This document shows, piece after piece, positions 11,595 to 23,392 of a stretch of 64,000 bases of DNA. Under the pieces are notes generated by a model that did not search any database, had not been told where the DNA came from, and saw nothing but the letters and a program-made list of their open reading frames with translations. Positions within the stretch are counted from its first letter, which is position 1. Every line of letters starts with the position of its first letter. The stretch comes from Misgurnus anguillicaudatus (Eukaryota; Chordata; Actinopteri; Cypriniformes; Cobitidae), in the NCBI RefSeq assembly GCF_027580225.2, contig NC_073356.2:14413501-14477500 (forward strand). Reading direction: 5' to 3'. The position numbers and the translations under genes are program-made.

Positions 11595-11922
11595 CGACAC
11601 TTGACCATGCGTCAATATGTTGACGCGGAGGGTATACCTTTCGCGTCATTTTTTGACGAACTGGGGACTTCAATACTATTAAGTCCGTTGCATTCTCTTT
11701 CCTATTTTCTTACCATTTTCGCGTCGGTTTAGGGTTAGATTTACATAATGACATCCCTACCCAAACCTAATAACCCTAACCCCAACGCCAGGTGACAACT
11801 GTTTAATTTCGCGTACCCAATAGTATTGAAGTCCCCAGCTCGTCAAAAAATGACGCGAAAGGCATATCTATGGCGAAAGGTATACCCTCCGCGTCAACAT
11901 ATTGACGCATGGTCAAGTGTCG
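11595..11922. mobile_element. Palindromic element, GACACTTGACCATGCGTC arm type
   Basis: The arms 11595-11646 and 11871-11922 are near-perfect inverted copies (CATGCGTCAATATGTTGACG and its complement, then GCGGAGGGTATACC). The loop contains CCTATTTTCTTACCATTTTC, GGTTTAGGGTTAGATTTACA and ATGACATCC, shared with other palindromic elements in the window that have different arms. Confidence 0.8.
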
Positions 11923-12141
11923 TCAAATATTGACGCCATGGGGCGAGACTGTGTTGTTTTGACATCCAAGTTTTGTATGCATACACGCTAACAGTTACAA
12001 TATAATGGGAAGGAATATGAAGTCATAAATGTCACTGTTAAACTGCAATATAAAGATGATTAACAAAACATAAAAAAGTTGTTCTATAGTGAGATATCAA
12101 AAAGCTTTCAATTTATTTAAAAAACAGAAAAAAACACTTTC

Positions 12142-12560
12142 AAGCTAATCATAAAGTCAGTTAAGCAAAAATAGATGTCTCAATGGGGGCTCTTTGACGT
12201 GCATTATAACAAATGGCCTGTTGATCAATTTTCATTCTCATCAGCTTTAATACTAATAATAGCTTCATCGCCCGTGGAGGGTCTTTAGACAGCTGGTGTT
12301 GTGAATCCTCCTCGCTGCTTGTTTTCAATGGCATGTGTTTCATCCAAGGTTCATTCTTGACACAACAGGTCAATCTTTTCCCTTGTTGCTTCAAAGCTGT
12401 TGATGTGGGAACCTGACAGTCACACAGTCCCAGTTCAGTCTTGTTGGAAACTGAAATGAGGCCTCTGGTGATGTGAAGGATACAATGCCGTGGGACGGAG
12501 ATAATGAAGGTTCACAGATGTTCGGAGATGATCTTTTGACTCATTTAGATCTTGTTTGTT
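12142..12560 (-). pseudogene. Unrecognised exon-like segment
   Basis: On the minus strand a TCTTTCAG acceptor-like site (about 12570) is followed by roughly 400 bp of balanced, codon-like sequence. One frame reads TELGLCDCQVPTSTALKQQG and continues to a stop at 12161. A second frame gives ICEPSLSPSHGIVSFTSP before a stop. No single frame stays open through the whole segment. I do not recognise the product. It could be the decayed 3' exon of a host gene or part of an unknown element. Confidence 0.25.
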
Positions 12561-12878
12561 TATTAATCCTGAAAGAGACACCGTAACTTTTTACTATACC
12601 AGGCTTGCACTTAGAAAGACCCAAAGTTATCATGGATACCACAAGTTCAACTCCTGTCCAGTGAGAAAGGTTTTACCAAATAGATTTATCATCTGTTACT
12701 TGATCCCTACTTAACCTGACTCTCCGCTGTGCTCTTGCATAGAGGGGTCAAAATTCAAGTGTGTTGAACCTACAATTAGAAATCAGAGCTATCATAGACC
12801 CATGAAATCACTTTTGTTTTATTAACTAATATAGCTGCTATAGCAGGAGATTTTGGGCAGAACACCTTCTCTAAAGCA

Positions 12879-12990
12879 ATGGTTCTCAAACTGAGGGCCG
12901 CATGATGGTGCCAGGGGGGCACAATTTAAAATACATTAATTTATCATAAATTCTGTGTAATTAAACCTCAGAAAAATAAAGCTACGGCAC
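12879..12990 (-). mobile_element. Fragment of TGGTTCTCAAAC hAT-type miniature element
   Basis: AATGGTTCTCAAACTGAGGG and GGTGCCAGGGGGGCAC match one end of the complete element at 50623-50914 in inverse orientation. The other end is absent. Confidence 0.6.
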
Positions 12991-13027
12991 TACATTGTAT
13001 AATTGAATGTTTAATATATATATAGGA

Positions 13028-13958
13028 AGAGTTTGGTTCCAAAAATGCAATAAATCCATTTTGACAACTTTTGGTAAAAATGCGTTTTCTCTACCAAGAA
13101 GGTGACAAAATGAAAACCACCATTTTCTGTTACAAACTTTCACATAACATCTTTAGGTTATATCAAATCTATAATTTGATTTTCAAAGATTTATTATAAA
13201 AACTGATTATTTTTTCCGCAAATGCAATAAATCCATGACAAGTTTTTTTCACAATGCTATAAATCTATTTTATTAATTAATGTGCATTCATCTTTGCCAT
13301 GTTATATTCATTTAGTTGATTAGTGGTATTTACTGATTTAAAAATAAAAACATTAATTGCATTAATCACAACACATCATTGCTGCTGTCATCCTTGGGAC
13401 ATCGTCGCTGACCTTTTTTGACAGCGATCAGGGGTAAAATGTTTGGTCCTGCTCGATTTTCGCTGACTTTGTGTAAAATAATGGAAAGTTTTTCATAAGA
13501 TCCCCTGAGGTCAATGTGTTAGCATGACAGAAACTTGATGCCTTCGTGTGAGATCAAGCAACAGCCGGCATTTTTCCGTCGCCCGAGTGGCTTACGTTTC
13601 TTCCCTGCCACAGAAAACCACCACAGGTTTATCAATGCCATCAAAAGTATTATTTTGTTTGTTTGTTGATCATGAAGTATAAAGTAGAGGAGGAAAACTA
13701 GGATTCTGTGTGTATTCAACATGCCGCCATTGTTGTTTACAATGCGTGGAATGATGCACTGTGATTTGTTGAGTGGATTTATTGCATTCTGCAGAAGAGG
13801 ACTGGTGATTATTATGTTTTGGGAAAAAGTGGAGAAAAGATTACAGAATAACATGGCGGATAAAAATTTACTTTTTAATACTGACCAAATACAATACTGA
13901 TTTTGGTGGTAAAAAATTTTTTTAAATGGCGTTTATTGCACTTTGGAACCAAAACTCT
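13028..13958. mobile_element. Non-autonomous DNA transposon with GAGTTTGGTTCCAAAA ends
   Basis: The left end AGAGTTTGGTTCCAAAAATG and right end TTGGAACCAAAACTCT are inverted copies. Inner copies of TGCAATAAATCCAT (13047, 13211) pair with ATGGATTTATTGCA-like words on the right, giving long subterminal repeats. A 111-codon minus-strand frame (13519-13854) inside it resembles no transposase I know. Target duplication unclear. Confidence 0.65.
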
Positions 13959-14119
13959 GAAAGCGGCAACTCTCATTTTGATTTAATTGGGGTCTTTAAG
14001 GTGGCATTTATGAAAGAAAATTGGAGCAAGCTAATGATCTGTGACAGTTATATAACAGCCAAACAGGGAATGAGTCAGTGGAAAGTCAGACCAGAAACTT
14101 TTTTTCTGAAAAAGCACTG

Positions 14120-14717
14120 AATTACCAGTGCTAAAATAAGAATAATAAGATTACATGAACACAGAGCTATTCATATAACCAAAGCCTACTGTAATAACAA
14201 TGACCTGGCAATCACCCAGAACACCAGTTATTATAACTTTTCTATAGACAAGAATTTTATATATAAAGATTTTTTTAAAAATCTGATTCCATTTCAAACT
14301 AATGGCACACTTTTCAACGTCTGACCTTTGGAAGTTATTTGATACGTAATTTGCTTATTTAGTGTATATATGGATCCATTCCATAAGTGTTTTATATCTA
14401 TTCAGAGCCCTTTGTTTAGCCATGGATTTAATACAACAATTTGGTACGAATTCCAATGATTCTGTTGATTGTATTTATTCAGCACAAACTGTATCAAGCC
14501 TTTATGAAATCCTCTGATGGTCTGTCTACACACATCTGCATCACAATTACTGAACTGCAGACAGTTTGAGAAATAATTGAAACACATTTTTACTACAATT
14601 ACTTTCTGCATACAACATCATGTGAGGTTGCTTTATTTGTAAATCGAGGCAGGGGGCCAGGACTTATTGCTTGTTTTCAAACTCAGAGAAATAACTTAAG
14701 CAAAGAGAGTGTTATAC
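14120..14717. other. No gene seen
   Basis: AT-rich, no supported coding or repeat structure. The small minus frame at 14402-14611 has no recognisable motif. Confidence 0.35.
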
Positions 14718-15968
14718 TTAATTATACAACAGTTCTTTCTGGTTCTCGAATCTGATTGGCTAAGAGCTATGCGATATTGTGCTGATAACGGCACTGTAAC
14801 CGCTTCACCTTTCGTATTATTCCACCACCTAGTGAATGGAGGTCCTCTAAACAGGCTCATCTCTGAATGGAGAAACTGCACCCACACACGGACCTGGACA
14901 CACACACAAACGCGCTGTTTTGAATCACGCTCCGTGTGTCTCATTAGTTCACTAGCTCGTAAATCAGTCTGTGCATCCCAATCGGAAGTTATTATTCCGT
15001 CAAAGAACAGCGCTCTTGGATGTTACGTTAAACTTAATGGGATTAATGTCTTGTCACGTCGTGTGGACACTTGGAAAGAGGAATATAAACACTCGTTTTT
15101 TTCTGGAGCTATATCTCTTATCAGAACGCGAAAACACCGTGGAACTGCAGGTAAGCACCGCAGCTTTTAAATGTGGACATTGATCATTTATTTTATCGTG
15201 ACGTGACTATTCAAACATGTTATGAGATATCGCCACTGATATATTTATAAGCAGCATGCAAAAACATCTCTCTGACACTTATAAAAAAACGTTTTATATA
15301 GTACTGACAAGAACAAAGTTTAATAATAATAATCGAGTGCTCGTATCGCGTTAAGAATAAATGAGAAAGCAATAGTAACGTTACACAAGTATAGTTTTAT
15401 TAACTTTTACCTCGCGTCAAAACAATAACAACACAAAAGACACTAAATATGAATTAAAAAACAAGTAATAGTTTGATCATGACACCAAATACTGCTGATT
15501 TGATCTCATTTTGACGATCATAAACAAACAAGGCCAACATGAGAGCCAGGGAATCCCATCAGAGATTTAGCCCAGAGAGGGCGGTGGTCAGCGGGGCGAG
15601 TGAACACTGACGTCCGCTCATGCTTTGGTTCTCATTCGTACCGAATCTCACTAAGCAAACGTTCAAACAGGCGCTATCTTTACTAATCGACTGCAGATTT
15701 AAATATAATACATATACATTCTAGACTGAACTACTCTTAAAACTACACTTTGTGACCAAGAAACGGTAATATAAAGAAACGGCTTTTCCGTCCATTGAGT
15801 TGTTATGAGATTCAAAGCAGCCGAAAGTGTTTCCTGTCATTCTGGCCCCCCTTAAATCCGTGGCGGAAGAAGTAGTTCTCAAACAAAGAGGCTTTTAAAA
15901 TAACTCTGTTGTTGTTTTCTAGTTTTCGTTTTTCAAACGTGTGCCGTCGAACTGTTGTATAAAAGCAA
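14718..15968. mobile_element. Non-autonomous element with ATACAACAGTTC inverted ends
   Basis: ATACAACAGTTC at 14724-14735 is inverted as GAACTGTTGTAT at 15949-15960, enclosing 1.2 kb with CpG-rich, promoter-like blocks. Open frames inside (14709-15170 and its antisense) overlap the terminal repeat and have no domain. No transposase is present. Confidence 0.55.
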
Positions 15969-16087
15969 TATCGCTCTCGGAGTCGTGTGATATAGCTCTA
16001 TATCATCACGGCTGTGATTGCCTCTGGCCTAATCACAGCCGTGATGATATAGAGCTATATCACACTCCTACTCGAGCGATATTGCTT
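15965..16087. repeat. Long near-perfect hairpin
   Basis: Arms 15985-16019 and 16031-16065 are perfect over more than 30 bp (core ATAGCTCTATATCATCACGG with its complement) around an 11-bp loop. The pairing resumes outside with GCAATATCGCTC and GAGCGATATTGC. It abuts the right end of the preceding element and may be its terminus. Confidence 0.8.
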
Positions 16088-16984
16088 AAGCAGAGGCTAT
16101 AAGTAAAAGTACAATGTAAAAAGTGAAAGGTGCTACTTGAAAAACTTAAACACTTTTAAGTAAGTTTTATAAACTCACTTCACACTGAGTGACAGAGTTA
16201 AGGTTAAAAAATACTTAAATTGGTAACACCTAAAATATTGAAACATCAAAAAAATGTATTCTGTCATGTTATTTAATAATGATATTATTTTTTTTACAGT
16301 GAATATTTTTTGTTTACACCAAGTAAATACTACTGACAGTAGGTGAAATAAGTTTTATTAAATAAATAAAATTATCAAATTTGCATTAATTGCAATGCTA
16401 TCTATCTTGGCACCCCAGCTGCCAGAATTGTAGCGTTTTGTTTTACTTTTTTTTATAGTGTACCTAATAAATAGTTTTATTTATTTCTACTTTTCAAACA
16501 TTTAAATTTTTTTTAACATAATGCCTTTTCGATGTGATTTGTGATAGGAAAATGGTGAAGAGCGAGGCCGGCAAAAGATAGATTCGAACCAGCGTCATCG
16601 CGTCAAAAGTCCATAAGCCATACAATATTAGAGCATCTTTTTTAAACTTTAGTGCTCCGTTGGTGGGCGGAGCTCATGTAAATTGTGTTTGCCAACAATT
16701 AACACTCAGTGTAAATAGACACTCTGTATACTTTATGCTTGTTTAAGGTTATTTTACATTTCTCAACATGATAATCAAATATACTTGTTTCTGCAAACGT
16801 GGAACTAGATACAGTAGAGGAATGGTACAAGAATTTTCCATTGTGGGGTAAAAGTAAATTTTCCTCACATAAAATATGAACAATGCTTCGTGTGAAAGTT
16901 ATAACATTGCAGTGGTGTTTTGAGTGGTTGCCATGTTGGTTACATGCATGTATTTGGCAGATGCATTATTTACTTACAGTGCAT
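16088..16984. other. No gene seen
   Basis: AT-rich repeat-like sequence. Nothing codes. Confidence 0.35.
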
Positions 16985-17179
16985 TTAAAGGGGACATATC
17001 ATGAAAATCAGACTTTTTTCATGTTTAGATGCTATAATTGGGTCCACAGTGCTTCTATCAACCTAGAAAATGTGAAAAAGATCAACCCAGTGCCTTAGTT
17101 TTGGTAAACCATTCTCTGTAAGCATGTGAAAAATAAGTAATTGAAATTTGGCTTCCCTTGTGATGTAAGAAGGGGATAA

Positions 17180-18474
17180 TAGGGGAGAGCGGGGTATGTT
17201 GTCACACTTTTCACACTGTCTAACATTTACTGAGCACCATACATCAAAATGGTATAAATCTCATACCAAATGAAAGAAGGAAGTCTTGGGCACATATGTT
17301 GTATTCATAACATCTTTATATCTTATCTCATTACAGAGTTGTAGACTGTTGAATAGTGACTGTGCACTTGTGACAATTTGCCCCATCGGAGGGTAAGTTG
17401 TCACACTAGGGCGGGTAAGTTGTCACACTAGATTATCTAAAAATAAGAACACAACTACTTAATTGTGAATATTGATTTTAATTTTTAAACTCAAACCAAA
17501 CTGGAAATATAAACATCCGTGCCTGGAGAATCTGGAAAAACAATTATTTCAATCCAAATAATGCACATTTCAATTAAGTGGCAAGACCACTTTACTTTGA
17601 ACTTTGGTTCAAATGTTCTATGGCTTTCACATAAAACCAGATAACTGAATGGAACGCTGCAGATAACTTGCTTAACTTAACATGTTTAACCTCTGAACAA
17701 AACAGATGCCCTGTATGACTAATAGGACTCATCTCCAGAATCACAATTCTGACACACATAAATTGCCTGGCCTGAGGTGCAAGCATCATGGGCCCAATTG
17801 TTGCATTTTACACATTTTACCCAGGTCTCCTTTGGACGACTCTTTGAAAATGGCTCTACACAGACGAGGCAGAAGCACTCTTCATCATCTGATGATGACT
17901 CTTGCATGATTTTTCTTCTTTTAGCTGCCTTGTTTTTCATAGGTCCAGATTTCTGCTTCCCTTTCTTTTGAAACAGCTTTTTGCTAGATTGAGGCTTATT
18001 CTTTTCTATATCATGTTTTCTGAGCATGTTCGATGTGTTTGTTTGTACAGGGGCAAGTTGTCAGATGTGACGACTTGCCCCAAAGTCATTGAGACAACTT
18101 GCCCCATACTTACTTGTGTGCTAATGTTGTCTAAATCTCAAGTTTAGCTCATCATATCACTTTAGCTAAAGTATCAAAAGACACTTTACGGTCTCCTCTA
18201 TTTTGTGCAAAATAATCATTTTAAACATTCACACCTAACAAAGTTGTATTGCATAAAATGTAAAGTGATTTTTTTTTACTTTTTAAGCAGAAAAATAAGA
18301 AAATTGTGCTAACCTCAGATTACAGTGATCTTGACCACATGTGAACAGGAAGTTGACTATAGAAGAAGAAGTCACATAAAGTGGCTATTTGATTTTTGAC
18401 ATAGAGCCTCTAGTGTTGCAGTTATGAACAGTGTGACAACTTACCCGTGTGACAACTTACCCCGCTCTCCCCTA
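17180..18474 (-). mobile_element. Pogo-type (Tc1/mariner superfamily) deletion derivative
   Basis: The element 17182-18472 is flanked by TA (17180-17181, 18473-18474). The 26-bp terminal inverted repeats start GGGGAGAGCGGGGTA and contain GTTGTCACAC, with one mismatch between the two ends. Extra copies of GGGTAAGTTGTCACAC lie just inside the left end and GACAACTTGCCCC copies lie on the right side, probably transposase-binding repeats. Most of the transposase gene is deleted, leaving a C-terminal PHD-finger frame (17719-18027, minus). Confidence 0.85.
17719..18027 (-). pseudogene. PHD-finger C-terminus of a pogo-like transposase
   Basis: The 102-codon frame has a basic stretch (KKGKQKSGPMKNKAAKRRK), an acidic patch (ESSSDDEE) and then a Cys/His cluster: CLVC, WVKCVKC, HDAC, YVCQNC. 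The order C-C, C-C, H-C, C-C is that of a PHD finger (C4HC3). Fish and insect pogo-like DDE transposases often end in such a finger, thought to read chromatin. No DDE catalytic motif remains in the element, so it cannot mobilise itself. The ATG is only the first Met of a truncated frame. Alternative: a captured host PHD exon, which I think is less likely given its position inside matched terminal repeats. Confidence 0.7.
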
Positions 18475-18724
18475 CCGCCCCTTAATCTGCACTATCCAAC
18501 CACGACACTGCCATTTAGTGCAGAGATCAGCTCATTTGCATGTTAAAGGACACACCCAAAAATGCCACATTGTTGCTCACACCTACAAAGTGACAATTTT
18601 AACATGCTATAATAAGTTATGGTATTTTGAGCTAGAACTTCACATACATACTCTGGGGACACCAAAGATTTTACATCTTAAAAGAGTTTTGTGAAATGTC
18701 CCATTTAAGGTATACACTATTAGT

Positions 18725-19165
18725 GAGTGCACTCCAAAAAATGCTGGATTTATTTCAACATTGGGTCAAAAAGGGATGAGCACAGTCTGTGTTGTTTCAA
18801 CCCAAAATGCTGGGATGTTTAAATCCATTGTTGGGTTAAATATAAATATTTTCTGGGTTCATTAAACCCAACAGGTTTTTAATTCAGACCTTGGTGTCTT
18901 GAGATCTCTTCTGAAACTAAATACACTTTAAAGACTTGTTTTTCGGGAGAACAGCTGAAATGTAATGTACACTCTATATAATGCTCGGTTGTATCAACCA
19001 ATATTTGGGTCAAATGTGGGCAAACCTAACTGTTGGGTAATAAACAACCATATTCTGAGTTGTTATTAATCAAGAGTGGGTTTAAAACTACCCAGCATTT
19101 GAGTTGAAATTAACCCAAATGTTGGGTTGGTCCATAGTTGACCCAATTGGGGGGTTTTATTATTT
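18725..19165. repeat. Two partial AACCCAACA/TGTTGGGTT miniature elements side by side
   Basis: 18728-18875 begins CACTCCAAAAAATGCTGG. 18968-19165 begins CACTCTATATAATGCTCGG. Both are dense in TTGGGTT and AACCCA words that recur in inverse orientation (ACCCAGCATTT). They are separated by about 90 bp of unique sequence. Confidence 0.6.
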
Positions 19166-19848
19166 ACAGATTGATTTATTAAGGATAAGTTTTTCTTACC
19201 TATGAGTTAACCTCCATGTTTGTCTGTGAACTCCTTCAGACAGTCACTCAGGTCACCTGTGCAGACATGCTCACTGTACAGTGTGTCATGTGATAATTCT
19301 ATTATAAGGAGATTGGACCTCCATAAATAACCTGGCTTCATCCAGTCAGCTGACCTATAGATAGGGAAGGAAGTCAAATGGAATGATGCAGACGGATGAA
19401 TGAAGCGGAAAACATGCTGACTTGAAATAGATGTAAGGAAGGATTAGGACGGTCACATGGTCACACTTCACATTGTAAAGCCGCAGAACATCCAGTAGTC
19501 CATAAGACATGAGTCATTGGGGCATTGGAAGGAGAACTGTGTGACTAATAGGACAGTGAGATGACACTGCAAATACTCCTCCATGATGCCAGATATTCCA
19601 CACAGCAACCTTTGGTGTTTAATGTTCACACAGGCCAAGAAATTTGTTCATGGATTAACTGAAAGACTTAGAGAAGACCGAGAGAAGAGCGTTCTTGCTC
19701 ATTGGTTGCTCTGTCATAAAGAAACAATGGAGACTTACTTGAATTTCAGTAAAAAGTTTATGGTCCTTTAAGCCTGGAGTAAAGTCTGTTTTTATGTATA
19801 AGCGAGTGTACGCACACGGTCGAACGCACAGCCTTGCAAAGTCAACAT
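19166..19848. other. No gene seen
   Basis: Possible unique intergenic sequence. The 62-codon frame at 19583-19771 has no recognisable motif. Confidence 0.35.
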
Positions 19849-20375
19849 GATCTTATGGAAAGTCGTGTTATAGTGACGCAAAATTTCGATCAATTTATTT
19901 GTGTCCATGGCACAAAATTCAGATTTTTTTCATGCCTTGAGCACGAATGTCTTTTTTGTGACACTCACACAAATTTCTATAAATAGTTTCTCATGTCCGT
20001 GGCACGACTTTCTTTTCGTGTCATTTTATGTATTGTTTTCTCGTTTTTTTCCTTCCTATTTTTAAATCATTGTCACTTGGGGTTTGGGTTAGATTTGGGG
20101 TTTGGATTAGGATGTAATTTTATGTATTGGTTTCTACATGTTTTTCTTCCGCTTTTAAAACTGTTCTCGCCTGGAGTTGGGGTTAGAGTTGGGGTTTGGG
20201 TTAGGATGTCTAAAAATGTAACAGAAAGTGATTCTAAAAACGATTTATAGAAATTTGTGCGAGTGTCACGAAAAAGTCATTTGTGCTCAAGGCACGAAAA
20301 AATGCTGAATTTCGTGCCATAGAGAAATAAATGTATCAGATTTTGCATGACTATGACACGACTTTCCGTGAGATC
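19849..20375. mobile_element. Palindromic element, GGAAAGTCGTG arm type
   Basis: The arm GATCTTATGGAAAGTCGTGT at 19849 is inverted at 20351-20375 (ACACGACTTTCCGTGAGATC). Inner arm words CACTCACACAAATTTCTATA and TATAGAAATTTGTGCGAGTG also pair. The core carries GGTTTGGGTTAGATTTGGGG words like those of 11595-11922 and 21726-22295. Confidence 0.75.
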
Positions 20376-20496
20376 AGTCTGCGCAAAGTATTTATTTGAC
20401 ACGTACATGTACGCAGATGTTCGACACACGCACATTGGGACAAAATGCAATGCATCTCCTGGGTTACTACATCCTATGCGCCGCCTATGCATGCAA

Positions 20497-21265
20497 TAGC
20501 CTCTTTCACACAGTAATTCTGGTAAATTACCATGAATTTACCAGAATGAATTTACCAGTAAATACAAAAAATGTGCTGTTCACACACACGCAGTGACGTT
20601 ACGTCTTTTTACCAGTAGGACATCATTCACACATTAGTATCAAAATATCGGTAAACTCGGAGAGAAAGTGGAAGTTACCTGTGGCGCGCGGCCGGCGAGC
20701 TCTGTGTCGTATTTGTAAACAATGGCGGGTTGTGACTTAACACCGTCGGTCCGTATTTTGTTGTTTTCACATCTGTGGCAAACGGTCGCAAAGTTGCTTG
20801 TGACCAAACAAATTGCGTGAGGCGGCGTCAAACGGAACCCACGTTTGCACATTAGGCCTCACAGAAGGTGTGCTAAGGACGTCGGCAATTTGGCAAATAG
20901 ATGGTAAGCTGTTTTAAGCAACTTTGAAGAAATGTGGATGTTAACTTCAGGTGTGCTCGACTTTTAAGCAGCATGTGTGTGGAAATTAACGTAAACAGTG
21001 CGGGGGTAAACGCGTCACCTGTATAAAAACGTTCTGATTGGCCCGATCTGTCAGCGCGGTCTTACGCCGTCCGTTCTAAATGCCGGTAATTTTATTTTTT
21101 TCGTTCACACATAGCGCTTACCGGTAAATTACTGGTAATCTTACAACCTGTCTTACTGGTAAATTGGGAGCACTGATTTACCGGAAAGGTTCTGTTCACA
21201 CATGACATGTTAACTGCAATTTACCAGTAAATTACCAGTAAAGACTGTATGTGTGAAAGGGACTA
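20497..21265. mobile_element. Non-autonomous element with CTCTTTCACACA ends and TA duplication
   Basis: The element 20499-21263 has ends GCCTCTTTCACACA and TGTGTGAAAGGGAC and is flanked by TA on both sides. Interior repeats of TTTACCAGTAAAT and TACTGGTAAATT form further inverted pairs. A GC-rich block (20660-20880) may be a former promoter or first exon but has no clear product. Confidence 0.65.
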
Positions 21266-21725
21266 ATGTGTGCAAGGTTTCAAAAATTTGACAGTGCACG
21301 TACAGTACGCGGGTACTTTTCTGATGACAAAAATTGCGTCATGCACACTGTATGCGGACTCTCGCAAAAAGTGGACCATACTTTATGCAACAATTTAGCC
21401 GGTGACTTCTTTTTCGAGGGCGTGCGATGTAAGCTCATCAAAACATGCATTTAAACCGTCATGTGCATCACCCGTCATGTCAAAATATGTGCCTGCTGCA
21501 GACGCTTCAAAAGGGTTTATGATAAAAGAAACACTTATGTTTGCCAGATACTCGCTTAATCTCATGTGTAATCAAAGTTTAGTGTTATGTTAGAGTCTTG
21601 TGAGTATTTTGTGAAGGTGAGCGTCTCTTTAATCATAAACTGTTTTGACGCTTGTGCAGCAGGGACATATTTTGACATGATAAGCCACGACACGCCTGTT
21701 TGGCGTTTTTAAAAATAAACCAACT

Positions 21726-22295
21726 TGTACCTATAGTCACGTAAATTTTTGATTCTTTTCCGTGACACTGTCACGTTTTTACGTGGCATATCACGCATTT
21801 TTTTTATATGTCATTGTCATGCAACCAAGTATAACGAAATTACGTACCTATAGTCACATAGATTTTTTATTCTTTTCCGTGCTGTCACGTTTTTCTGTTT
21901 TCGTGTCATTGTCACAGATTGGTTACTCAACTGTTTTGTCCTATTTTCTTACCATTGTCGCTTTGATTTAGGGTTAGATTTACATAAAATGACATCCATA
22001 CCCAAACCCAACTCTAACCCTAACGCTAGGCGACAATGGTTTAAAAATCAGAAATAAATCAGAAAAAATAGTATAAACCAATACTTAAAGTGACATCCGT
22101 ACGCAAACACCAAATCTAACCCTAAACCGAAGCGGCAATGGTTTGAAAATAGGAAAAAGCAGTTGAGTAACTAATACATGACAATGACACTTAAAAGCAT
22201 GATACGATCAGGTAAAAACGCGGAAAAACCTGACGGTGTCACGAAAAAATAATAAAAAATTTACGTGACTATAGGTACATAATTTTGTGATACAG
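21726..22295. mobile_element. Palindromic element(s), CCTATAGTCACGTAAATTTT arm type, nested
   Basis: Two left arms occur in tandem (21733 and 21845, each with CCTATAGTCAC) but only one right arm (GTGACTATAGGTAC at 22261-22277). One copy has therefore landed in, or partly duplicated, another. The core contains TCCTATTTTCTTACCATTGT, GATTTAGGGTTAGATTTACA and a second inner core AACCAATACTTAAAGTGACATCC shared with 5436-5800. Confidence 0.7.
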
Positions 22296-23265
22296 GGTTG
22301 CATATGCTAGTTGGGTAAAATATTAATTCAAATATTGTTTTATGAGGTAAAGTCAGAGGAGTCCACTCTTAAATGCTTGTCGTGTACTGGTCCTTAAAAT
22401 ATAGCTCTGCTTTCAGCTTTACTGTAGATTTGCAAAAAGTGTGAGAAATGAAATTGTAAGCCAGCATGACTCCGGTTTCTTGTGTGTGTGTGTGTGGACC
22501 GCTATGAGAGCATGACCTGTGTGTTTTCCTTACAATATTCCAACAGCTGACTGGAATATTATGAACCCTGGGTCATTTTCAGGTTATATAGCAATAAGAC
22601 CTTAACCATCCATCTGGGTATTTTAAAATCTTCTCAATGTTCTCCTGTTACATACGCAGCTGTGTGCACGACTATCAGTTCTTCATCTCTCACTGGGTTT
22701 GTGCTGCGGTCCATGGTCTCTCAGGGTATTCAGTGGAAAGTTTACATTGAGGTCCCAGGTGTTGTATTTAAACGCTGCATCATCTTATTCAAATAAAACT
22801 GTGAACCGGATCAAGGCGTTATACAGGAAGCTACTTTATCTGTTTGTCATGCTCTGTCAGTTTTTTGCCCTTGAAATGAAGTGCAGATGAATCATTGTTA
22901 TACTGTAAATGTACTATTGTGCATTTAATGCTATTACTCTTAGGCTAACCTTCTTTCTGATACCTCATATTTTGCTGCATTATTTTTTGTAAATGCTGTT
23001 TTGCAACTTCTCTGGTCTGTAGTGTACTTCAAAAGCTATGTAAATAACATTTTATGGCATCACATTAACAAGAATGCCAACTCATTCGTCAAATTGTGTC
23101 CTTGATTCCGCCTCCTCCATACTCAGCTGATGAAAGTCCGGCACACTCACACAAAAACATCATTCATTGCTCTGACCAGATCTGCTTATGTAATTCAATG
23201 ACAAATCAGCTGCATTTGTTCTCTAGGCAAAACACAACATTCTTTGTGGTTATGAATTACTTTCA
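22296..23265. other. No gene seen
   Basis: Mixed-composition sequence with a short GT run near 22480. Frames at 22699-22890 and 23096-23341 have no domains or splice support. Confidence 0.35.
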
Positions 23266-23270
23266 TTCTA

Positions 23271-23392
23271 TCGTACAATTGGTAGAGAGTTGCGTGAGCA
23301 GCCCAAAATGTCACGAGTTTGATCGCCATGCAGGCCTGTAGTGGACTGTAAGTCACTATGGATAAAATTATTTGCCAAAGCGTGAATGTAAA
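23271..23392 (+). mobile_element. tRNA-derived SINE, degenerate
   Basis: TACAATTGGTAGAGAG is a decayed A box and CGAGTTTGATCGC a decayed B box. The 3' part GACTGTAAGTCACTATGGATA matches the conserved SINE tail also seen at 54575-54610. Confidence 0.7.

Larger units (their letters stand above)
16985..18708 (+). mobile_element. TTAAAGGGGACAT-type miniature element, copy 3, split by a pogo-type insertion
   Basis: The left part 16985-17181 starts TTAAAGGGGACATATCATG. The right part 18475-18708 ends GAAATGTCCCATTTAA. Removing the TA-flanked insert between them restores one element of about 430 bp with both TTAA ends. The insertion order is therefore certain: this element first, pogo-type second. 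Confidence 0.85.

Noticed and set aside
13519..13854. 111-codon minus-strand frame as a gene
   Set aside because: Lies wholly within a terminal-inverted-repeat element, with low-complexity Ile/Asn-rich sequence and no known motif.
23271..23392. Possible tRNA gene
   Set aside because: A and B boxes are both degraded and the 3' part is a SINE tail, so it is a SINE.
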